Positions 36,209 to 62,510 are shown, counted from the first letter of the stretch. The stretch is 64,000 nt of DNA from Gadus chalcogrammus (GCF_026213295.1 NC_079426.1:16798342-16862341), one strand, 5' to 3'. Translations and numbers: made by a program. The notes: generated by a model from the letters alone, not told the origin.

Positions 36209-36911
36209 GAAATCCCCGCGCGCACTCACATCTTATTGGCTTTTACAACGTGATTGATCCACCTTGATTAGCAACGGTAATTAAGTCCCCCCAACGTTGA
36301 TGGCATTTTAGAATATATAGATCTAACAATCTCATCAAGCTGGTGGATGCTGCAAAGTCAAATCAGTCAAACAAGGCTTTACCTAATTTAAGCTAAATAC
36401 AATGTTTTTCAAATAAGATGCTCTGCGGACAGCCTCCACTCTGTTTAACCCGAGAAGTGGTTTGCTGTAGTCTGGTTTTCCACTCAAAAGATATTTGTGC
36501 ATGTGCATGAAAAATGTACACATGAATGGTAAAATAGTAAAAAAAGAAAATTCCATTTACTAAAGTCTGCACCTGTCTGCCAGTTGTCCCCTAAGGAATG
36601 CCGTGGCAGCTTGTGTCAATCCAGGCAGATTCCGTTGTTGAAAAGTCAGAATAGGTGTAGCGGCTCAAACTCTTTCTGTTTTTTCTTTTTCCAGAGACTC
36701 AATATATTCACGCTTCTCTAGAAACCGTAGCATGGATCACCTCATCTCTGCACAATACGTTATGTGTCCAACTAGAAGCCAAGCTAACACGATGAAATGG
36801 ATGCTCTTCGTGCTGTCATGATGCATGACGATATCCAACAAAAATTTCATGGGTAATATCTCCAAGAGAGCCACAGAAAGAAAAAAAACAAGAAATCCTA
36901 ATGAAGGGCTA
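36209..36911. other. gene-free stretch
   Basis: Nothing recognised. Confidence 0.4.
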
Positions 36912-37072
<161 letters not shown>

Positions 37073-38167
37073 ACACATGTTGACGTCTTTTATTATTGTA
37101 GTGTGTCATATAATGTGGTGGAACTGTGCAGATTTTGATTGTGCACCCTTTTCCGGTCTACTGTAGTTTCTTTTAATGTGCACTATGACCGGTCAATCTT
37201 ATTCCGTATCATGATATGCGTCACATCCACGACGAATGACAATCTTTTTGTATGACAGTTATACCATATGGGGATTCACAACTAATTTTTCAGCTTGTTT
37301 GGGACTCGTCCTTGTTTGTGTGTTGTCTTCTGCGGTTGTTGTGTCTATGGTTGTGGACCCACCCGTCCCCTTCCTCGCTGGTATATGGTAATGTATGGTT
37401 GTTCTCCTATTGGTTGTGCACCAGGAAGTTCACCCAAGTTACACAATGGTTGGCTGCCTTAAAATATTTCACCTTGCCGTGTAAGTTTGGTCTTATACGG
37501 CCATTCATGGGCCGAATGGCAGTGTGACGAGGCTCCAGGTACAGTTGGCATTAAAAGGGAGTCTGTGTCAGAGTAAGGAAAATTCCGATGTTAAGGATGG
37601 TATTGGAATCGTATTGGATTGGACCTTACCAGGAACAGGCTAGTGTATTAAAAGTCACTGTCAGCCGAGTCTGCCTGCGTTGGTTGTATGGATTTTAAAA
37701 TATTGATAAGTTGTTGTTATTGGATGTCCTAATCCAGATGCAAATAACCTTTGCAAGGGGCTAGGTCTTGCTTGTCTTAATAATTAGACCTGTTTGACAC
37801 AGATGAATTTACAAAGTAATTTTTAGTTAATTACAGTCAGATGTGCTCCCGTTTTGTGTTCAAGTCAGCATTTCTATTATAGGATTGGTCTGATCTTCGG
37901 TATTCTATCTCGGCCTATTAGGCTAGATGTAGGTATTTGTTAGGATTTCAGTCTGCTTTTCTTGTGCTCCTCTTATTTCCTGTCTTGAAATGTTATCCTT
38001 CTAAACCCAATTGCACTCAGTGTCTGGTACCAAGTCCAGAATACCTTTTTTCCTTCAGGTTAGGTCAAGATGTAATGAAGAATGGACTTGGACTTGTTTG
38101 TTGTTTTTAGTTAGGAAAGTCTAGCTCCAATTTCAGGAGAGTGTCCCAGCTATCTTCACTCAAGTCC
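37073..38167. other. gene-free stretch
   Basis: Short frames only. No gene or mobile element recognised. Confidence 0.45.
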
Positions 38168-38169
38168 CA

Positions 38170-38232
<63 letters not shown>

Positions 38233-38252
38233 CGACAACACAACAACAACAA
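38168..38252. repeat. (CAA)n microsatellite
   Basis: Trinucleotide array of about 27 units with one gaca interruption, the only long trinucleotide repeat in the window apart from a short (AAT)n. Confidence 0.97.
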
Positions 38253-38344
38253 TCGGATGCTTATTTTCCAATCCTGTGTGATCTTGTGATCACGTAATTT
38301 AAAGTCATACAATTATTTGCGCTGGGGCTTGGAAGGAGAAGGTA

Positions 38345-38603
38345 TTAAAGGTCCCATGGCATGCTACCTTATGGATGCTTTGATATAGATATGAGTGGGC
38401 CCCTAACACAGTATTTGAAGACGTTCCTGAAATTCAGCCGCGGTGCAGAATTACAGCCACTACGATTCAGTCGCACATTGAGCTTTCCCCAAACGCACCG
38501 TTTCGGTGTCTGTACCTTTAATGCAACTGAAGAGGAGAGAGGTGGGTCAAGGAGCAGGGTGGGGGTGTGGCCCTGAGCAGCTTGCGGCCACGGTACCATG
38601 CGC
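38345..38603 (+). mobile_element. possible TTAA-type DNA transposon end
   Basis: ttaaaggtcccatggcatg at 38345 resembles the terminus of a repeat common in fish that inserts at TTAA. The opposite end was not found, and the solo LTR has inserted just downstream, so the extent is uncertain. Confidence 0.35.
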
Positions 38604-39104
38604 TGTCATGGTCCGCCCCTGGTTTTCCCAATCACCTGCCTGCCGCCCTGATTTCCCCTAATTAACCCAACCACCTTCACCTGTGCTCTCTCTATATAAA
38701 TCCTCTCTCTCCACTCAGTCTCTGCTCAGATCGTCTCTCGTTACTCACAGAGCTTTCCCGCAACCCCAGAACTGTTCCTACAACGCTGACCCTGCCTGTT
38801 CCCGAACCCTCGCCTGTCTGACCACCCGCCTGTTGTCGAGTCCCTGCCGGCCTGTCTGCTTCCCTGTTTCCTGCCCCTCGCCTGCCTGTCTGCCCTCCTG
38901 ATACCGACCCCTCGCCTGCCCGACTACCCGCCCGCCGACGGAACCCCCAGTCTACCTGATTGCCTGCCGGTCCCTGAACTCTTGCCTGCCCCTGTTTACT
39001 CTGCCTGCCTGATCCTGATCATCTGTGCCAACAATAAACCTTTGGACTGCACTTTCACCATTGTCAGTCTGTGCACTTGGGTCCTGCCTAACCCCCCCGT
39101 TACA
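38604..39104 (+). repeat. solo LTR of a related chromovirus
   Basis: 501 bp, starting tgtcatggtccgcccctggt and ending gttaca, flanked by a perfect 5-bp duplication tgcgc (38599-38603 and 39105-39109). It shares the start, the TATA region (ctatataaat) and the end with the full element's LTRs but is clearly diverged internally. No internal region remains, so it arose by LTR-LTR recombination. Confidence 0.93.
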
Positions 39105-39242
39105 TGCGCTCTGTTTACAGTGGATGTATCGCAATGGCGAGGCTCGCACAGCCTTTGGCCGTGCTCTGTAAATATTCTAGAACTATCTGGGTGCTCCGGC
39201 GGGAGTCCTTGAACTCTTTCTCTCTGAACTCGGGGCGTTTGC

Positions 39243-39580
39243 TGCTTCTTGATTGATCTGAATCTATAGCACCTTTGTAAACTGTAAAGGGCCACAATAT
39301 GCATTCCGTTGCAAAAACAAAACCTGTACATGTGGCTCGTGTAGGTTCTTGTGTTGGAAGCAGGAGAATATTCAACTGCCAATCGCTTTGTTTAATGCTC
39401 AAGAATGAATCTGTCAGCTCGATTTGACTCCAATAACTACTGTTAAGCTCCACATGAAACCTCTCACAAGTAGGCTACTGGCGTGTTATTGTGTGTATGT
39501 CCGTGAACTTTTGATATCCATATCTTAAAATCGATTTGTCATTTTAATAAACCACTCTCACTGTTGAAGTGCATTTTATT
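39243..39580 (-). repeat. dispersed repeat copy B (inverted to 35860-36208)
   Basis: Reverse-complement relative of the repeat 3 kb upstream. Shared blocks include aggttcttgtgttggaag and aaaccactctc. Confidence 0.6.
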
Positions 39581-40942
39581 AAGTTTAATTTCTAGATGAT
39601 ACTTGGAAGGCAAATTATTTTTGTTATCTATTTCAATATATTTGCTTGCTCTTATTTATAAAATTATCTAGCCTCTTTAGCTTACATTTAATAGCAAAGC
39701 AATTCTCGACCAACCATTCCTCTAAATGTGTTCCATAGCATTCTTCATAACTAATCTGGATCTAGTACATCATATTGTGTTGCTAAGTAATCACCATCAA
39801 GCTGTTTCTACTGCGGCGTGGATTTCTCTGACGTCCTGTCATTTGTCCGGGGCGATCGACAGCCAAAGCTGAGATTTGTAATTACCAAAATGGCATGGCC
39901 TTTCGTTATCTTTATCTTCTAAACCCAATAGAGGTTGTTATTCGAGCTTATTGACACTCAACAGCTATTCATTACCAATACTAATATAGTAATCCCCTAT
40001 CTCAGTCATGTAAGCCATGCATTACATGTTATAAGCATCATAAGTTATAGTCCTGTTTCTGAATTTGGGGCTTTTAAGGCAACACAACTATGTCAGGCTT
40101 TGCAGCGTCTTTACTTAGTCTCCCGTCTCCCCTGGGGGCGGTACATCTACCGATCAATCCTCCTCCCAGGAGGTCTGATTCTAGTCTCATCCTCACTTTA
40201 TTTATTTCCTCTCCAACGTTCTCAGGTGCATATGTTGGGTTTCTCTCCAACGCTGGTCTCTTCATCCACTCAGTATGTGTCTCTCTTGCAGAGTTTGGTT
40301 TTTTCACTGCAAGTAGCCACTTCTCCTAATGGGCGTAGGTCGATACTGGAGAGAGCAGGGAACAATGTTTACCTGGATCCAGAGACAGTTGACGTGCGTA
40401 GGTGCTTCTGGCAGGCTGTGGGAACTTTGTGTTCTGCCATGCTGCTGTTGTTTTTGTTTGTATATGTATCAACTTTATTTATGAATGTATTTATATATTG
40501 AGACGTTGGTCAGTATTATATTTTCATTTTCACTATCACATGTTATATTTTTATATATGTTCACTCTCTCTACAGGGTACCATCTCACAGGGAATAATTC
40601 TGTGTCCTTAGTTTTGAATTACAGACCAAGCATTATGCTGCCCTTGGATGCCCACAGTGAACGGCTGGCACACCTATCCTGTCCGCCAGACCAAACACTC
40701 TCTGCTTGACCACTGACTTGTTTGAAGTGATCATACCTATTACCCCAGGCTTGAGTTCGGTTTATTTACCCATTGATGCCTCACAAGTTGAGGAAAGCAA
40801 CCTAAAATACTCTTAATATTAGCGTATGACATTAAGCTATCAAATTACCATGTTAAAACCACAGAGTGCTACCTTTCTGCACTTGTAATAATACAAAAAG
40901 GACTCAAAATAGTTTATTTTCTTTCTTCTGTTTGTGTAATAG
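39581..40942. other. gene-free stretch with an unassigned open frame
   Basis: A frame at 39935-40501 (TTG-started; first in-frame ATG about 40235) ends with a hydrophobic segment (CSAMLLLFLFVYVSTLF) after a polar stretch (NNVYLDPETVDVRRCFW). It overlaps an 79-codon ATG frame at 40090. I do not recognise the product and see no splice context. Confidence 0.25.
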
Positions 40943-41163
40943 GTGGTCCCGCCAAATCCCGGCTCTGGAAGATCTGGAGCTAGAATGCTGGATTTGAAGG
41001 CAAACAACGACTTTCATGTTGCTTGGAGCGATGAATGCCGGGCTGTCTCCAGACATGACACACCGCTTAGAGACATCAGCAGTGTTTCAATGTGTGCGTG
41101 CACATCCTGCCTTCTGTGTCGGTGTGTTACCACTGAGCTGTGACCGCTAGTACTGGTGACGTG
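40943..41163 (+). other. chst15: probable chst15 5'UTR part of exon 2, with a 52-codon uORF
   Basis: A pyrimidine-rich acceptor (ttctttcttctgtttgtg...ag at 40942) precedes 221 nt of leader. An upstream frame starts at 40985 and stops at 41143, 20 nt before the chst15 ATG, so it could lower translation of the main frame. Both the acceptor and the use of this leader are inferred. Confidence 0.4.
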
Positions 41164-50761
<9,598 letters not shown>

Positions 50762-51230
50762 CGACAGGGGGAGGGACTCTAGGCAAACGCCTCCATTCTG
50801 ATGAACTGTTCCCTGCTGAGAAGGATCCTCATACCGTGGCCAACAGACAGATCCCAGATCTGAGTTTAGTTGGATATGACAGATTTCACAGGACAGTGAT
50901 GCCCTTCACATTCGAAAGCATTCAGTGTTACGTAGATCATGGGTGTCATGAATGTTCTCTTAATGATTGTTTGTTTGATTTATTAAAATAGTGAAACTGT
51001 CTTTATGCTGATTTTGGCACTGCATTGCCCAGTTTGATATTCTTGTTTCATATTCTTGTTCTGGTCACAAGAGGGCAGTTTATTCACATAGATAGATTTT
51101 AATCCTCCAATATCTGCAGCTCTGAGTGATTCATTCAATATCCATTAACACAAAACCTCTGTTCTTGTGTTGCAAACCAGAAAATATATTTTTTAATAAA
51201 CTTCTCAAGAGAATAAATAAATTAATACAA
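50762..51230 (+). other. chst15: chst15 3'UTR and polyadenylation candidates
   Basis: Non-coding after TGA at 50759-50761. Signals are ATTAAA at 50982-50987 and AATAAA at 51195-51200 and 51212-51217. Which is used is unknown. Confidence 0.6.
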
Positions 51231-51238
51231 AAGAAAAG

Positions 51239-51313
51239 TGCACACACACACACCCACACACACACACACGCACGCACACACACACATGCACACACACACA
51301 CGCGCACACACAC
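51239..51313. repeat. (CA)n microsatellite, interrupted
   Basis: Short CA array with CACG variants. Confidence 0.95.
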
Positions 51314-53334
51314 GTCTGCTCGCTTTTAAAACTGCTCACACACACCAATGGGTTGTTTGAACATGGTCCCGTGCTTTCCCGGGGAACTCCCCACTCCAAA
51401 GGCCTCAGTCCACCGTGTCTGTTTGGACATCATCTGGCTCCCACGGCCCCTTGCTGCCCCGCTGCATCATGGGAGACCAATCCTTTGGCTCAGCTCCTCT
51501 TTAATAGGTTCATGGCTCAGCTGCATCTCATCTTCGGAATAGGTTGAAAGGACAACTCGTACGCTTTAGAAAGGAACTGATAAGTACCACGCGGTTCATA
51601 ATGAAACTTATTATGAAGAGCATCATCATTAGGTATTATCAATGTTGTTCTTGGTGTTCTTTATGCTATTTTAATTGTCCCCCCCCCTATATCCATAACT
51701 TGTGTGTCAGAGAAGTCACTGAACCACAGCCATTATTCCGTCTGAGATGTAATTCCATTGTGCGTGTGCTTGTCATCCTCATACCCGCAGAGCAACGACC
51801 TTTAGTTGGATATGAGAAAAACTCTCTCGGGCTGCCAAGCATTTTCTCTCCCTTCAGTGGAAGCAACACTATTCTGATAATTAATTGCCTGCGTGTCACA
51901 TATCCTTTGGAATTATATTTTTATTTTTATTGTACAAAGAGATTTTTGAGTTAATTAGCAAGACAAATTGTTTATCAGATGTAACCTTGTGACCTTACAG
52001 CTGCATTCTCACCGTGTCCGGCGACTCCAATTAGTGGCTTTAATAATGTAGGATGCGCCGAGCTAAACTACCTGATTACTTTGTAAAAAAATAACCATGC
52101 TCCCTTAGCTGTCCATGTAGTAGCTTGTTGTCATCAATCAGCGGTTGGAGATTGGATACAATCTTTAACGATCAGATTGGATACAATTACAATGTTTGAA
52201 ACTGTTTTAATTACGTTTTTTAAAAACGGCCAGAGACAACAGACAACCCTATACGAGTGAAGGTGAGGTCATCACGTACAGTGGATTACACTTGATTTTG
52301 GATTGACACTATTTCAACAGCCGCAAATACCAATTATATATATCGCTCTCAATTTTTTACTTCGTCAAGGAAACTCTCTCGCTCTCTCTCAGACTCACTC
52401 TATCTTTGTGTTTCTGTCTCCCTTATCTTGTCGATAATGACTCCCATGTAAATATTTATTTTGCAACGTTCCATTCCAAAACGTAATGCTCTTATAACCG
52501 TGCAATAGATCGTCCCGTTAAGAGGTTATCATGACAGCAGCTGGCCGTTTCTCATCATGCATGATCAAAAAACATCCGCAGTTCTACAGCAGGAATGTGT
52601 CACATGTCGTCAGCGATAGCTTTTTTTTTTTTTTGAACCAACCGACGCTTATTATCCACTTCTCCAAATATTAAAATACTCCACTGGCGATTGAGGTTCG
52701 CACCATTAATTGCATCGACCGAACAGAACAAGGTGAGTCATCTCTGCAGTTTCATTTTGCTAAGGGCACCGCAGCTACCCATCCAACCGCACTAAAGGCT
52801 TACTAGGAGCGGATTGCAGACGTGTGGGTTCATCACATGTGAGCTGCAATGGATATTGTGGGGGAGAAAAAAGCAATTAAACCCCTGTAGTGTCCTTAGA
52901 TCCGTGATGAGAGAGTGAACAACAATCAGTATGCTATACGGCGTGCGCCCGGGAAGAGGCAAGGAGAGCTTGTGCGATGTTTGGGGAAGCCCTTATAAGG
53001 CTGCAGGGAGGAGGAGGCCCGCCGTGTAGCGCGCGCTGGATTCTACGTTCTGATGGTCTCCCCCGTAGGCACATGGCTTCTCATGTCTCCTTCTGCTGTT
53101 GTTTGGGTTTAGTAGAAGCCCAATCAGCGCCAGCGTGTCAGCCAGGATGTCGCCCACTGAAGATGATGAAGATGACGATACTTTTTCAATTTTGCAAGGA
53201 TATTCAACTGTTTGTATTGTATTTTAGTAGTTTTATAGTTGTGTTTGTTCTTTGAAGGTACATCTGAGTGTTTTGCTTAGCATAAGGTAAAAGGACAGTT
53301 AAACTCTTTGTATATAATTTACTTATTTTACTAA
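51314..53334. other. gene-free stretch; possible conserved blocks
   Basis: No gene. 51,960-52,150 and 52,480-52,960 are non-repetitive with many TAAT/ATTA and CAATCA cores and might be regulatory; a T14 run is at 52621-52634. Composition only. Confidence 0.35.
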
Positions 53335-53338
53335 TTAA

Positions 53339-53768
53339 AGGCACCCAGTGCAACTTTATGTAAACATTCAATGAAAAATAAACATTCAATTTCTAGTCTT
53401 TTTTACACGTAGTAAGTTTCAATAACTCCATACCATTACATATCGACATTCAAGGAGCAAAGATGAGACGTCGTTGTGTGGTGAGAACTGATAGAAAATC
53501 GTAAACAACAACAATCGCCGGTGGGGAGAAGCCATTTTTCCATTGACTGGAAGCCTGCTTTATTTATTGTAGGTTACAAAAAATAAAGAAAATGGCGGCA
53601 TTGTTGTTGTTATCGATTTTCTATCAGTTCTCACCACACAACGACGTCTCATCTTTGCTGCTTGAATGTCGGTATGTAATGGTGTGGAGTTATTGAAACT
53701 TACTACGTGTAAAAAAGACTAGAAATTGAATGTTTATTTTTAAGCCTCGAAAGTTGCACTGGGTGCCT
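53339..53768. mobile_element. TTAA-flanked foldback MITE
   Basis: 430 bp bounded by TTAA on both sides (53335-53338, 53769-53772). The 19-bp terminal inverted repeats aggcacccagtgcaacttt are perfect. Inverted similarity continues inward for about 175 bp per arm (for example gatgagacgtcgttgtgtgg near 53463 and its complement near 53635), leaving a spacer of about 70 bp. TTAA targets fit piggyBac- or Kolobok-type elements. Confidence 0.88.
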
Positions 53769-53772
53769 TTAA

Positions 53773-54480
53773 ACTTATGGTTCAATGCATGCTTGAAAAA
53801 AAGTTAGGAAGAAAGCTGAGATCCTAATGACAGGTTTTTCTTCAGGAAATCTTCAAACCCTTTTGACTATGAGCAAGGTTCTGAAGCTCATAATTAAAAG
53901 TTATCAAGCAAAGGGAAGATGAACTTCATCGGTACATCTGGTGTTCAGATTCTAATGATGCCCAGCCATATTAATCCAATGTAATGGTCTCTCTCTAGCG
54001 TCATTAGAAAGACGTTCTGAAAGACTCTGACTCAATCCCCTCACAACGTCAGATCGTTCATTTTTTTCAGGGTAATATTGGGAACACAACATCCTGTTAC
54101 TCTCAAAAGGAAAGAATTGACGCAGATCAGAATAGTGGAAGTAAAGTTAGGTTGGATTGAAGGCTTAGGATACAGGTTACATGGTAAGACTTGAAAGTTA
54201 TGGTAAATTAATTAACCATAAAACATAATTGAATGCAGGTATAAGCATTATTATAACCTAAGCATAGGGTGAGTGGGTAAGGGTTAACCCCACTAACACT
54301 TAATGAATACTAGAGAATTATTTATTTATATAGCTGTAAATAAACATATTAGTTAATGCTTATTACGGTATTAACTAATGTTTGTGATGAATAAATGAAC
54401 CTTTATAGTTAAGTGTTACCTATGGCGACACATTAGTGCCATAATTCACTAACGTGATAAAAGATGCATTCGGGCGTATT
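53773..54480. other. gene-free stretch
   Basis: AT-rich, nothing recognised. Confidence 0.45.
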
Positions 54481-54504
54481 ATATTATTCCACATGCGTGG
54501 ATAT

Positions 54505-54612
54505 TAACTGCGAGCGCGCAAATGATCTCTGCGTGCGCAAAACAGCCTCTCGCGCGCGCAAATTACCACAGCGCGCGCAAAACAGCCTCTCGCGCGCGCA
54601 AAACCTCTCGCG
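54505..54612. repeat. CG-rich tandem repeat
   Basis: Units of the form gcgcgcaaaacagcctctc recur four to five times between 54510 and 54612, an island of CG dinucleotides in AT-rich DNA next to the large inverted repeat. Confidence 0.75.
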
Positions 54613-54627
54613 AAAGATGTTTTTACG

Positions 54628-55255
54628 CTCTCGCTCAAATTTAATTTTGGCACTATGGGGGAGGGAACCAAGGCAGGGCGGGCTTTCCTATGATTGGCCG
54701 TTTCTGATGCGCGATATTTGATTGACAGCCCTCCTCAGCCCTCCTCTCATTCAATTCTGAATTGTACAGTAAATGGCTGAAACGATAGTTACGTATTGTA
54801 ACTCCAGATTCTATGAGTATAGGCGCAGCCTTTTAAGTGTCGGCCTCATTGTCCTTTAAATAGCTGAAGAAAAGCTGTTTATTTGGAGCAGAACGTCCGC
54901 CGGCGCCCGACTATATCTGCGAAATGCGGACGTTGTTGAGGCACGCCGCACGCGGACGTAATTGAGGCCCACGCTGTTGGTGGTCGGGGATTACAAAATG
55001 TTCAGTGCTACGGCTCACGCCTAGGGATAACCCAATAGCGATAGCCTTAAAAGGCTGCGCCTATACTCATAGAATCTAGAGTTACAATAAGTAACTATCG
55101 TTTCAGCCATTTACTGTACAATTCAGAATTGAATGAGAGGAGGGCTGAGGAGGGCTGTCAATCAAATATCGCGCATCAGAAACGGCCAATCATAGGAAAG
55201 CCCGCCCTGCCTTGGTTCCCTCCCCCATAGTGCCAAAATTAAATTCGAGCGAGAG
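54628..55255. repeat. 628-bp inverted repeat (210-bp arms)
   Basis: Arms 54628-54837 and 55046-55255 are complementary with only a few mismatches and no gaps seen, around a 208-bp spacer. Inner arm ends read aggcgcagccttttaag and the complement. It may be a foldback transposon or two inverted copies of one repeat. No protein is encoded. Confidence 0.92.
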
Positions 55256-59112
<3,857 letters not shown>

Positions 59113-59157
59113 ATATCTCCCTTCATCAGGATAACGTCATTAGTTATAAGCGAAAAA

Positions 59158-59331
59158 TTGTTGATATTATTTCATTATATCTTTTACTATTAACACAGCA
59201 GACTATTTTGTCATTTAGTTTGTCAGGTGCTATTATAAATCCGCTGCATGTCAACAGGGAGCAGGTAAGAGATGATCATCTTGGTCAAAGATGCTTAAAA
59301 TAAGCCTACATAGGTAGACAATTTTCTATAG
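59158..59331 (-). repeat. 173-bp repeat, intergenic inverted copy
   Basis: Reverse-complement match to 48360-48532 in chst15 intron 3. It does not include exon sequence. It starts about 45 bp after the (CA)n array. Confidence 0.85.
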
Positions 59332-62299
59332 ACAAATACTGTATTAACGTATTCAGTGCATATGTCTGGCCCAGGCTTCCTGTAACCACCCCTTAAAGAA
59401 GCCTGCCTGGCTCCTCAGACTGCAATCTAGGACGGCGTGCTCTTCATAATGCAATCACGTCCTTACCATATTCAATCACCGGGGATTAACCTCCACGTAT
59501 TTGTTATTCCACCTCAAACTTCTCATTGTTTTTGGGCGTACTAAGGCGTGTCCCACGTGTTGTCCCTGAATCTTTTCTATACCGTTCCTAATCTCTATAC
59601 GTCCTTCCTTAATGAAATTATAAATCAATTTAAATAAATCATAATAGAATTTTTCCTAAGACCAACAGTGCTAGTGTGGATTAGCCTTGTTCTCTTGCTT
59701 TCCTGATGGAGCAGAGAGGCGTCCTTTACCATGTCCTCTGGCCTCTGGTGCAGCCAAGCTATTTGTCTGCCTTAGATCTGATCTGCCGTGTGTCTGCGGA
59801 GGTTAGCAGTGGAGCCCGCCAAAGTGACGGCAGGGGCTATCTTATTTATAAGGCCTGTTCTATTCCTAAAGGAAACTCTAAATGCTTCACTAATCGAACA
59901 GTACGACAAATAAAACATCTCGTTAAATAATGTCTGACATGTCGGAGGACTTGAGGACTAGACATGGTGGAGGTAGGGTTCCATGTGGAATTACAATGTA
60001 TTGTGTACAGCGGGCTCCTCCGGTCTGGTGGGCTCCCAGTGAGGAGAGCAGCCTTGTGTAGTCCCAGCCCAGAGCTGTCCCCTCACGGCGGGCTCATTAT
60101 CGGTTCATTGCACCAGAGCTCAATTTTAATGCTATTTGCTTGCATGGGTATTACCGCATCAAACATCAGCAAAATAGGTTAATCCCAATTTCATGTCTTG
60201 TAATCCTTTGTTGATAAAGCTTTTATTTAGTGGAGGGCTATGGAGACAATGTGTTGATGAGTACCTTCCTTTTGGAGATCTATGTTCCATGGCTGTTTCT
60301 CAAAGTCGAATAAAAGTTGGATTTTATAGTTTTATGGTAATATTATATTTTATATATATGTATTGCTTATAAACAGAGTTGAATTGGTTTTAAATGGGGA
60401 CTAAAACAGCAGTTCATAATAATAAACAATTTTGCCAATAAACAAACAGTGGTAAATGCAATATGTATGTAAATGCAGCTGTTTGTGCTGATTATAAAGA
60501 CAGAATGTTGTTCAGCAATGGGATGGAGAATGACGTAACCTTTTAAATGATGGTGCAGAACACCCCCCTTACAATCACATACCATAAGCATGGCAATATT
60601 AATCACCTTAAGGTTATCACTGCTCCAAACCAACACTTTTACGAGCCATAAAATAATCAATCCCTGATTCCTTCCAGAAAATGAGGTACTGTAAATGTGC
60701 ACTGTGCAAAATGACCTTGACAAGTAACAACAATATTTATTGGTTAAAGGTGAATTCCTCTCTTTTAGCTGGTGCAGAAATAGGGTCTGCGATCAGCCAA
60801 TCGGCCCTGAGGGGGAGTTCCCTATAGAATCATAATCACTGTAATGATATCACACAGCTTGGGCCAATCACTTCAACAGGGCCGACCTCTGACCCTCTGT
60901 CTTCTCTGATCAAGAGGAGGGCACACGAGCCACAGAGGCCCTAGGGTGCCACGACACCGCTGGATGCGTTCCATCGCCTTTTAAGGTACTCAACTCCCAA
61001 AGAGCTACCATTGAGTCCTTGCTAGCAAGACCCTCAGCTTCGGCTGCAGTCCACTATACCCCATCAACTCCAATAGAACAAATGAACTAACAAGCAATAG
61101 CATACAATCTTTACCTTAGCTCACAGGTAAAAGTAAAACAGGTGGTGATGTGAATAATTCATGTACATACATTAGAATAGATTGATTTCACTTATATCTG
61201 ATCTGAGCAGCTGGACGCTGAATCACTAAGCAGATACCACAGTGAAGGGGGATGTCTTATCGATGCAGAAGGAAGGCGTCGTGGTGTTGTGAATACAAGC
61301 CTTGTACACGGATCAGGAATGGTAAACATGGGCAGCATAGACAAAAAGGTCAGGATGCACGTGTCGATGCAGTCAGCCAGGCAGCAAGGCAGAGCATGTC
61401 TGTGCTATGATAGCATCAATGTGATATCCTTTGCCTTACACTTTCTATAATCATGAGGTATGTGGTTAGATATATATTTGTAGTATGGACATGAAGAGCC
61501 AGCATGTCCATACTACAGGATAAATTTAATAGGATCTTCATATTAAATTGACTTAAAATCTGAAGTGTTAATTCTGTTTAAGGGGTATGATGATGCTGTT
61601 GATGGTGATATCATGGTTATTAATATTCTGTGATTAAAAAATGACACATCAAAAATCATAGCCACGCAAATTCTGTCAATCATTTATCCTGATACACTTA
61701 CGTCCTAATTAATAGCTGGTGTATTTCAACACACAGGAACAGAGTGGAGCATCTGGCACAGTGAGCCAGCAAAGTTCAAGCGTTTATATTCATATTCATG
61801 AAATACCAAGCAAATGCACGCATGCTCGGGAACAACATTGCATGCATTTAGATGCAAATCGAATGGAAATCATTGTTTTCATGCAAATCTCAGACTGCAC
61901 ACGTTCACTTGGTGGTGACCCACTCTTGAGATCTGTTTGCGGGATGAAGCACCCCTGGCTTCATAATTATAAAAACAGCATTTATTGTTGTTTCAACCAA
62001 TGCTTGTTTTACTCAGACAATCAGAGTGTTCCCTGAGTGGTCTCCTGTGTGGGGTCCTGCTTTACGCCTCAAGCAGGCCGATGTGGCTGATATCAATATT
62101 TATGTGAAGTGAGTTGTCTCACTGTGTCTCTCCCTCTTCATTTGTTTTCTGAATATGCTTTGTCCATAGACCAGAAATGAATACAAGAAATTCACCCACA
62201 GAAAAGGAAAACACCCTTAAGTTTTATCTGATTTTTCCTGAGGAGGAAGATACTGTCATTGCCAATGCAGTATTAATGGACGATGCAGGTGGATGGGGC
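59332..62299. other. gene-free stretch
   Basis: No gene recognised. A 15-bp stem hairpin (61479-61493 with 61503-61517, loop aagagccag) is present. Confidence 0.45.
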
Positions 62300-62510
62300 A
62301 ACGTATATACAGACAGACAGACGGACAGATGGAAGTGCAGATAGATAGACGGACAGACACACAAGAGAATCGATGGACATAGTTGCAGACAGACTTTTAC
62401 AGACACAAAGGAGAACGGAAGAATGGATGGATGTCGAGACAGACATACAAAGAGGAGCATGGATGGATGGACGTGCAGACAGACAGGTTGATGGATTGAT
62501 GGAATGGTGG
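62300..62510. repeat. degenerate (GACA/GATG)n region
   Basis: Repeated agacagacggacaga and gatggatgga motifs over about 210 bp, a decayed tetranucleotide array. Confidence 0.7.
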
